This document shows, piece by piece, positions 57,683 to 64,000 of a DNA stretch of 64,000 bases. Location: contig CP021238.1 in assembly GCA_002291465.1 (NCBI GenBank), positions 2,790,001 through 2,854,000 on the forward strand, given 5' to 3'. Under the pieces are notes generated by a model. That model did not search any database. It saw nothing but the letters and a program-made list of their open reading frames with translations, and was not told the origin of the DNA. The translations under genes and the position numbers were made by a program. Numbering within the stretch: position 1 is the stretch's first letter; each line of letters starts with the position of its first letter. The stretch is from Mycobacterium lepraemurium. Lineage in GTDB: Bacteria > Actinomycetota > Actinomycetes > Mycobacteriales > Mycobacteriaceae.

Positions 57683-59875
57683 TCACGGCCGCCAGTAAGC
57701 CCGGCGGCACCGACGAGGCGAGGGCCCGACGCCCCCCGGGCCGCGAACTTGTGGAAGGAACGGCGACTGTGGATGGATCGGCGAGTTCACGACCTGCAGA
57801 TCCTGCAGGCCCGGTACCACTACGTACGCCTGACCGGTCGCGGACCCTTCGCCCGGCTTGTCCCGCCCGGGCAGCTCGGCGAGCATCGCGTTGTAGGCCG
57901 CCAGCTCGGCGTCGTCGTCGCGGTCGGCGGCACGGTCCAGCCGCTTGGCGGTGCGCCGGTCGCTGCGCGCCCACTGCACCAGCAGCGCCAGCATGACGAT
58001 CACCAGCGGGAATTCGCCCGCCGACCAGGCGATGTCGCCGCCCAGCCGTTGATCGCCGAGCAGATCGGTGTGCCAGCTGAAGCCCAGCGAGCGGTAGTAG
58101 TCGGCGCCCAGCACCTTCCGGGTGCCCATCAGCTACCACCCCGAAGAAGGCGTGCAGCGGCAGCGAGGCGAACACCACGGCCAGCTTGGCCAGCGGCGGG
58201 ATCGGCCGCGGCGTCGGGTCCACCCCGATCACCACCCAGTAGAAGAGGTAGCCGCTGAGCAGGAAGTGCAGGTTCATCAGCAGGTGCCCGGCATGACTGC
58301 TCGCGGTGGTGTCGAACAGGTTGGACAGATACAGCCCGTAGAAACCGGCCACGAACAGCACGGTGGCCACCACCGGGTTGGTGAGCAACCGGGAGAACCG
58401 GCTGTGCAGCGCGGCCAACAGCCATTCGCGCGGTCCCGGCGGATCGCCGCGGCCGGCGGCGGGCAGCGCGCGTAACGCCAGGGTGACCGGAGCGCCCAGC
58501 GCCAGCAGGATCGGCACCAGCATGGACAGGCACATGTGCACCACCATGTGCATGCTGAACATGGCCGGCATGTAGCGGCCGACCCCCGACGACGTGACAC
58601 ACAGCAACACTAGGCAGCCGAGCAGCCAGGACGACGTGCGGCCCGGTGGCCAGCCGTCGCCGCGGCGGCGCAGCCGCACCACATCGGCGACATACAGCCC
58701 AGCCAAGACGATGGCGGCGGTGCCGAAGATCAGGTCGAAGCGCCAGTCGAACAGGATGCGCGTCAGCGTCGGCGGTCCGTCGAAGTCGTAGCCGATCTCG
58801 GCCTCGGCGATCGAGAGCAACCGGGCCGGCGGCGGTGGGGCACGGTGCGGCCCAGCCCGACGGCGACGCCGAAGGTCAGGCCGAACAGCGCGGCCTCGAT
58901 CAGGGCCGGCCGCAGCAGCGCGCGGCGCACCCGCCCTGAAGTCGAAACCGCTTGCAGCGCAGCCACATTCACCCGCCGCGGACGCCAACCCACGCCGCCC
59001 AGCAGGCACAGCGCCGCGGCTTTGGCCAGCACCAGCCGGCCGTAGCCGGTAACCAGCAGGTCGCTCGGCTGGACCCGCACCGCGGCGTTGACCAGTCCGC
59101 TCAGCACCATCGCGACCCAACACCACAGCGCGATGGCCGAGAAGCGCCGCGTCGCCAGGACCAGGTGACCGCCGCCCTGACCGCCGCGCAGCTCATAGGC
59201 CAGCAGGGCCAGCAAGCCGCCGGCCCGCAGGGCGGCGGCGACCAGGTGGATCAGCAGGCCGTTGGTGGCCAGGTCGTGGGAGCCGCCGGCGGACGAATGC
59301 CCGGTCAGGCCGAGCGGGATCAGGGTCGTCAGCGACGCGGCCAGCAGCACCGGGGCCCACGACCAGCGCAGCACCGGCAGGCTGGCCAGCGTGATGGCCG
59401 CGGCCAGCATTGCGGTCCAGCGCCAGGCCGAGGCGGTGGTGATGAGACCGGCCAGCGACCACATCTGGGCGGGGCGCAGGTCGGCGACGGGGTGACCGGA
59501 CACGTCCGACAGGGTGAGCGGGACCAGCAGGGCGGCGCACACCGCCCACACCCCGGACGCGACGGTGCCCAGTCGCAGCGCCCGGTAGCCCTCGGCGTCG
59601 AGCACACCGCTGGGTTGCGGCGGCACCAGGAAGGCGGCGACCAGGAAGGAGCCGACCGCGAGCACCGCGGCGATCTCGCCGGCCGCGCGCAGGAAGGGCA
59701 ATCCCAGGGTGGTCACCGGGCCCGGGCCGGGCAGCCCGGTCGCGGTCAACGCGCTCGCCAGCGACAGCGTGCCGATCCCGGCGGCCGTGCAGCCGGCCAG
59801 CACCGGCCACACCAGCATGCGGCGCTGCGGGACGGCCTCGGTCGAGGCGGTGCCGGCCGGCGGGGCGACGGTCAT
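57683..59875 (-). pseudogene. Fused CopD copper-resistance / CtaG cytochrome-oxidase-assembly protein, two frameshifts
   Basis: Originally a polytopic membrane protein of about 660 residues. The N-terminal half (from ATG 59875) has eight or nine helices with SDVSGHPVADL and GHSSAGGSHD, as in CopD. The C-terminal half is the CtaG domain (RYMPAMFSMHMVVHMCLSMLVP, with several His/Met suited to copper). A one-base loss in a short C run near 58828 (TVP-HRRR where TVPPPPPARLLS is expected) and a surplus A near 58127 (FFGVV-ADGH where FFGVVLMGTRKVLGADYY is expected) break it. The end after MLAELPGRDK is also unclear. The family (Rv0102-like) supplies copper for oxidase assembly. M. tuberculosis has no such gene here. 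Confidence 0.82.
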
Positions 59876-59903
59876 CCCCCAAGGGTATTGGCGGGGCGGT
59901 CGG

Positions 59904-62258
59904 CTATCCCGGTCGGCTGTCCAGACTCTCCCAACGCGCCTTGGCCTCCCGGGCCACGAACTGCTCGCGCGCGATGCGGCCGGCGTAGTCGAAGTCTTGC
60001 AGGATGGCGCGCAGCTCGCGCAAGAACGCGTCCCGTCGTTCGGCCAGGTCCGGGGCGGCCGCTATCAGGTCCTGGTCCTCGACGACCTGACGTGCGGTGG
60101 CGAACAGCAGAGCCGACACCGATTCGCTGCTGCGGATCCGGGTTTGTGCCACGTACTGCCGCCCCACCCCCAAGGCCAGCCGCGTCAGTTCCTTGTGCCC
60201 GATGTCCGCGGGGGCGTCGCGCAACACGTCGGCGACGATCTCGTAGGCCTCGAAGAACACCCGCAGCATCGCTTCGGCCATCAGCGGCCGCTTGGCGAAC
60301 AGCAGCGCATCGATCTCGTCGCCGCCGGCGGCGACGTGCTCCTCCCAATTGTCGTGCCAGGCCATCTCTTCGGCGATGTTGTCCCGGAACGTCGCCGAGT
60401 CCGCGAAGTAGAAGTCGAACTTGAGCAGATCCCGCAGCCGCATCGCCTGGCCCCAGAAGGCCTGCAGGCGGTCGCCGTCGGCGTGCTTGGCGTGTGCCAG
60501 CGCCAGTTCCACGATGGAGGTCTCCAGAAAGGCATGGATCACCGAGTTGCGGTAGAACGCCGCGGCGTGCTGGTGTTCGGGCGTGATCTGCCACACCGGC
60601 TCCCGGCCACCGTCGACCCGGGTGATGGGGTGCCCGTTGGACAGCGCGTCCACCGCCGCCCGCGCGCCGTCCGGCGAGCGCAGCCGCAGGGCACTGGTCG
60701 ACATCGGATTCTGTTTGCGTTCCAGGTAATCCAGGGAGTCCTGCAGGGTGTGATGCAGTTGGCGCAGGGTCAACGCCGCGCCGCGGGTGGTCAGCAGCAG
60801 TGCGCACACCAGCCCGGTCGCCGTCACTGGCGGCGCCTGCAGGATCCGCCAGGCGACTTCGAAGGACATCTTCTGCAGCGCAAGGCGTTTGGCGTCGGGG
60901 TCCTGCGCCAGCGGGCCGTGCGCCGCACCCAGGTATTGGCGCATCGACACGGCCTCGGGGAATCGGACGTAGATCTTGCCGTAGTTGCGTTCGCCCTGCG
61001 CCCGGATGAAGTTGTACAGCCAGCCCACGCCTTCGGGCGTCTTCTCCCCACCGCGGGCGTAGGCGGCGTACTCCGCGGTCTCGTGCAGCTGATCGAAGCT
61101 GATCGAAACCGGTTGCAGCAGAATGTCTTCGCTGCGGCCGTCCAGGTAGGCGTCGGCGACGTAGGACAGCAGGCCGAGTTTGGGCGGCAGCATCTTGCCG
61201 GTGCGCGAGCGGGTGCCCTCGATGGACCAGCTCAGGTTGAACCGCTTCTCGACGATGTAGCCGACGTATTCGCGCAGGACGTACTTGTAGAGCTGGTCGT
61301 TGCCGATGTTGCGGCGGATGAAGATGACACCGGAGCGCCGCAGCAGCGGCCCCATCGCCCCGAACGACAGGTTGACGCCGGCGAAGACGTGCACCGGCGG
61401 TAACCGGTTCTCCTGCATGGCCACCGGCACCACCGCGCCGTCGATGTAGGACCGGTGCGAGAACAGCAGCACCGCGGGGTGGGCTTCCAGGGCGGTGCGC
61501 ATCGCCGCCACCTGGTATTCGTCGTAGTCGATCTCGCGGTCGAAGCCGCGGCTGATCAACCGGCCGAGCACCGAGACCAAATCGACCGATGCCCGGCTCC
61601 ACCCGGTGGCGAGCTCGTCGAGCATCTTTCCGGCTTCCCCGACGGTGGCGCCCGGGATCTTCGCCAGCCCGGCTCGAAACCTGTTGGATGCCAAGATCTC
61701 CGGCTTCACCAGCCTCGGTGACTTGTATTGCGGTCCCAGTATCCGGTATTCGACCCGCTCCATCGCCAAGATGGCGCGGCGGATGACGAATTGGGCGAAG
61801 TCGCGCTGGTCGTCGCCGACGGTGGTGTCGCGCCACTGGCGGCGCAGTTCGGAGACGGTGGCCGCCTCACCGGCCACCACCCGGGCACGCTGCGGGGCGC
61901 GGCGCAGGATCTGTGCTTGCAGACGCTGGTTGGGATGGTAGGGGTCACGGCCGGGAAACAGCCCGGCCAGCTTGGCGATTCGCCCGCGATCCGGCTGCGG
62001 CAGCCAGAACACCCGCACCGGCACCACCGAGCGGTCGTCGCCGACCTCGAGCCGCTCGGCCAGCACGGTCATCTCCGCGGGCGGCGCGTCCAGCGCGGGC
62101 AGTTTGACCAGCTCGAATCGCGCACGCGGATGACCGGCGCGCTGCTGCTCCAGCCAGGCGGTGACCAGGTCCACCTCGACCGGAGAGGCCATGGACGCCA
62201 ACACCAGCGAGTCTTGTTCAGTGAGCAGCGCGCTGGCGTCTGCCGCCGGTTCGGTCAC
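59904..62258 (-). CDS. plsB2: Glycerol-3-phosphate acyltransferase
   Basis: Acylates sn-glycerol 3-phosphate at position 1, the first step of phospholipid and triacylglycerol synthesis. The 784 residues match the bacterial PlsB type, with acyltransferase motif I H268-R-S-Y-I-D273 ([11 protein letters not shown]), motif III-type [15 protein letters not shown] and a PlsB C-terminal region. It is a peripheral/inner-membrane enzyme. The ATG overlaps the plsC stop as ATGA, so the two successive acyltransferases are coupled. Intact. Confidence 0.93.
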   Translation of the reverse strand: MTEPAADASALLTEQDSLVLASMASPVEVDLVTAWLEQQRAGHPRARFELVKLPALDAPPAEMTVLAERLEVGDDRSVVPVRVFWLPQPDRGRIAKLAGLFPGRDPYHPNQRLQAQILRRAPQRARVVAGEAATVSELRRQWRDTTVGDDQRDFAQFVIRRAILAMERVEYRILGPQYKSPRLVKPEILASNRFRAGLAKIPGATVGEAGKMLDELATGWSRASVDLVSVLGRLISRGFDREIDYDEYQVAAMRTALEAHPAVLLFSHRSYIDGAVVPVAMQENRLPPVHVFAGVNLSFGAMGPLLRRSGVIFIRRNIGNDQLYKYVLREYVGYIVEKRFNLSWSIEGTRSRTGKMLPPKLGLLSYVADAYLDGRSEDILLQPVSISFDQLHETAEYAAYARGGEKTPEGVGWLYNFIRAQGERNYGKIYVRFPEAVSMRQYLGAAHGPLAQDPDAKRLALQKMSFEVAWRILQAPPVTATGLVCALLLTTRGAALTLRQLHHTLQDSLDYLERKQNPMSTSALRLRSPDGARAAVDALSNGHPITRVDGGREPVWQITPEHQHAAAFYRNSVIHAFLETSIVELALAHAKHADGDRLQAFWGQAMRLRDLLKFDFYFADSATFRDNIAEEMAWHDNWEEHVAAGGDEIDALLFAKRPLMAEAMLRVFFEAYEIVADVLRDAPADIGHKELTRLALGVGRQYVAQTRIRSSESVSALLFATARQVVEDQDLIAAAPDLAERRDAFLRELRAILQDFDYAGRIAREQFVAREAKARWESLDSRPG

Positions 62259-64000
62259 GGACGCCCTCGGGGCGGCGCTTCGGGTGGTTCGGCGCCGATC
62301 GGGTCGGCGGCGCCGGCGGGGCTCACTTCCCCGTTGTGCGACGCGGCCGCTTCCGGGTTCGGTGTGGCCGGGGTGGTGCGCGACTTCGGTTTTGCTGCAG
62401 TCTTTTTCGCGCGCGTCTTGCTCGCCGAGGTGGCCGCGGTTTTCTTCGCTGCCGATTTCTTGGCGGGGGTTTTCGCGGGGCTCTTGGCGGGGGTTTTGAC
62501 AGGGCTTGTCGCGGGGCTTTTGGCGGCCCGGCTGCGCGCCTTTTGCGCCGCTTTCTTCTCCGCGTACAGGTCGACCTCGGGCAGTTCGCAGACCGGCCAG
62601 TTGGCCAGGGTGTCCAGATAGAGCTGGCGCACCTCGGCGATGCTCTCCGGCAGCGTGTCAAGTGTCCAGTCCTGCACCGAGATCGGCGGAAAGACGGCCA
62701 CATCGACGGTACCCGGGTTGATGACGGTCGAGTTCCGGGCGGCGACGAGTTCGGCGTTGCGGATCACGATGGGCACGATCGGGATCCCGGCGGCCATCGC
62801 AATCCTGAAGGGCCCCTTCTTGAATGGGCCGACCTCGGTGGTGTCGACCCGGGTGCCCTCGGGGGCGATCAGGATCGACAGGCCGTTGCGGGCCCGGTCT
62901 TCGACCGTGTGCAACGTCTCCACCGCGGCGGCGGGGTCGTCGCGGTCGATGAACACGCCGTCCAGCAACTTGCCCAGCGTACCCATCACCGGGTCCTTCT
63001 CGAGTTCCTTCTTGCCCACCGCAACCCAGTTGTCGCGCACCAGAGCCCCCGCGATCACCGGGTCGACCTGGTTGCGGTGGTTGAAGATGAAGACCGCGGG
63101 GCGTTGGGCGGTCAGGTTCTCCTTGCCGATGACGTTGAGGGGCACCCCGGCAATGGCCAGCGACAACTGGGAGAACGTGGAGGTGAAGAAGTTGACGCCG
63201 CGGCGCCGGTTGCGGGCCAGCACACCGACGCCCACCGCGCCGGCCGCGACCGGGAACATCGACCCGAATCCGGCGAGGGTGCGCAACTGCCGCCGCAGAC
63301 CCACCGGGCCGCGGCTGCTGAACCGCAGGATCGGCCAACCGTGTCGCTTGGCGACGGCGGCCATCTTGCCCTCGGGGTTGGTCGGCCGTGGATTGCCGAC
63401 CAGATACATCAGGGCGACGTCCTCGTCACCGTCGGCGTAGAAGTAGCTCTCTTTGAGATCGATGTCGTGCTCGGCCGCAAAGCGTTGCACCGCAGCGGCT
63501 TTGCCCGGTCCCCACAGAATCGGCTTTTGCAGGCCGCCGGTCAGGATGCCATCTTCGGTGGTCTCGAATTTGTTGGTGAGCGTGTTGGGGATGCCGAGGA
63601 ACCGCGCGACCGGATTGACCTGGATGGTCAGCGCCGACGAGCTGAGCACCACGGTGTGGCCGCGGGCCATGTGGGCGCGCACCAGCTCGCGCATCTCCGG
63701 GTAGATCCGGGATTCGATCCGCTGGACGAACATCCGCTCGCCGATCTCTTCCAGGTCGTCGATCAGCCGTCCGGCCAGGGCCGCGACGGCCTTGCCGATC
63801 AGGTCCTCGAACTCGATACAGCCCAGGGTGTGGCTGAGGCCGGCCTGCACCATGCCGAGCAGCTCCCCCACCCCCATGTCGCGGCGCAGCAGCCGCTCCT
63901 GGGTCAGGATCACCGCGGTGAACCCGGCAACCAGGGTGCCGTCCAGGTCGAAGAACGCGCCAATCCTGGGCCCGGGGGGACTCGCCATGATCTCGGCCAC
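62255..64000 (-). CDS. plsC: Bifunctional HAD phosphatase / 1-acyl-glycerol-3-phosphate acyltransferase with lysine-rich tail
   Basis: A two-domain protein. The N-terminal HAD phosphatase-like domain (AFFDLDGTL near residue 16; [28 protein letters not shown]) is followed by a PlsC-type acyltransferase with H308-R-N-Q-V-D313 and PEGTRVD. It makes phosphatidic acid from lysophosphatidic acid. The tail from about residue 485 is an unstructured Lys/Ala/Pro run ([17 protein letters not shown]), like bacterial histone H1-like proteins. A GTG at the very last base (64000) allows 581 residues, close to the M. tuberculosis length as I recall it, but the true start could lie outside the window. Confidence 0.88.
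   Translation of the reverse strand: MAEIMASPPGPRIGAFFDLDGTLVAGFTAVILTQERLLRRDMGVGELLGMVQAGLSHTLGCIEFEDLIGKAVAALAGRLIDDLEEIGERMFVQRIESRIYPEMRELVRAHMARGHTVVLSSSALTIQVNPVARFLGIPNTLTNKFETTEDGILTGGLQKPILWGPGKAAAVQRFAAEHDIDLKESYFYADGDEDVALMYLVGNPRPTNPEGKMAAVAKRHGWPILRFSSRGPVGLRRQLRTLAGFGSMFPVAAGAVGVGVLARNRRRGVNFFTSTFSQLSLAIAGVPLNVIGKENLTAQRPAVFIFNHRNQVDPVIAGALVRDNWVAVGKKELEKDPVMGTLGKLLDGVFIDRDDPAAAVETLHTVEDRARNGLSILIAPEGTRVDTTEVGPFKKGPFRIAMAAGIPIVPIVIRNAELVAARNSTVINPGTVDVAVFPPISVQDWTLDTLPESIAEVRQLYLDTLANWPVCELPEVDLYAEKKAAQKARSRAAKSPATSPVKTPAKSPAKTPAKKSAAKKTAATSASKTRAKKTAAKPKSRTTPATPNPEAAASHNGEVSPAGAADPIGAEPPEAPPRGRP

Noticed and set aside
392..59875. Frameshifts as sequencing errors
   Set aside because: Some breaks are at homopolymers (G5, T4, C7), but none occur in more than 40 kb of housekeeping genes that also contain such runs. 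Individual cases may still be errors.
1..64000. CRISPR array, insertion sequence, prophage, toxin-antitoxin or other defence system
   Set aside because: No repeated spacer structure, transposase, phage gene or recognisable toxin pair was found on either strand. The HNH protein at 45458-46105 stands alone and is a conserved chromosomal gene.

Overview
This window is high-GC actinobacterial DNA from a slow-growing Mycobacterium. The gene order closely follows what I remember of the Mycobacterium tuberculosis Rv2434c-Rv2483c segment (cyclase, rbsK, nadE, proB-obg-rpmA-rplU, rne, ndk, folC-valS, rpfE, mobA, korBA, clpX, mmuM, clpP2P1-tig, lipP, nei, rpiB, pepN, glbO-aglA, gdh, ettA, ssbB, plsB2-plsC). 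Insertions such as the GntR/PrpD/LeuCD cluster and the P450/TetR pair point to the M. avium complex. M. tuberculosis-specific neighbours that I recall (dctA next to rne, an MFS gene between korA and clpX, IS6110 upstream of plsB2) are absent.

The main feature of the window is selective gene decay. Thirteen genes carry single-base indels or nonsense codons: the cyclase, a whole MmgE/PrpD-ICL-LeuC-LeuD operon, a Sir2 deacylase, a cytochrome P450 and its TetR regulator, a saccharopine-dehydrogenase-like enzyme, rpfE, an Rv2474c-like gene, an FAD oxidoreductase and a CopD/CtaG copper/oxidase-assembly gene. More than 40 kb of housekeeping coding sequence has no lesion. That contrast argues for relaxed selection, not sequencing error. 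It suggests a reductively evolving MAC relative; M. lepraemurium is my best guess, by inference only.

Layout. 1-2.6 kb: partial MscS channel and broken nucleotide cyclase (minus). 2.7-9.2 kb: ribokinase, intact GntR repressor, a perfect 18-bp operator and the dead catabolic operon it probably controlled, then a small membrane protein. 9.2-14.8 kb: NAD synthetase, cysteine hydrolase, broken sirtuin, broken P450/TetR with a TetR operator. 14.8-18.1 kb: proB, obgE, rpmA, rplU. 18.3-26.3 kb: RNase E, Ndk, DUF4233, FolC, ValS. 26.3-29.1 kb: broken Rv2449c-like gene and rpfE, separated by a perfect 25-bp-arm stem-loop, then about 1 kb without recognisable genes. 29.1-32.9 kb: mobA and the KorAB 2-oxoglutarate:ferredoxin oxidoreductase. 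33.1-38.4 kb: the ClpX/ClpP1P2/trigger-factor protein quality-control block with mmuM. 38.45-38.75 kb: tRNA-Pro and tRNA-Gly. 38.8-48.2 kb: LipP, Nei, RpiB, an Rv2466c-type oxidoreductase, PepN, a DUF5130 protein, a CtaJ-like small membrane protein, an HNH protein, GlbO and an alpha-glucosidase. 48.3-50 kb: two pseudogenes. 50-57.6 kb: thioesterase, the giant NAD-glutamate dehydrogenase, EttA and SsbB. 57.7-64 kb: broken CopD/CtaG, then the PlsB2-PlsC acyltransferase pair (PlsC may extend beyond the right edge).

I see no CRISPR array, insertion sequence, integrase or toxin/defence locus. The best candidate for something undescribed is the GntR-controlled PrpD/ICL/LeuCD operon, which survives here only as a pseudogene cluster. 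Secondary items are the palindromic intergenic repeats, one of which supplies the 3' end of mmuM, and several long perfect stem-loops.
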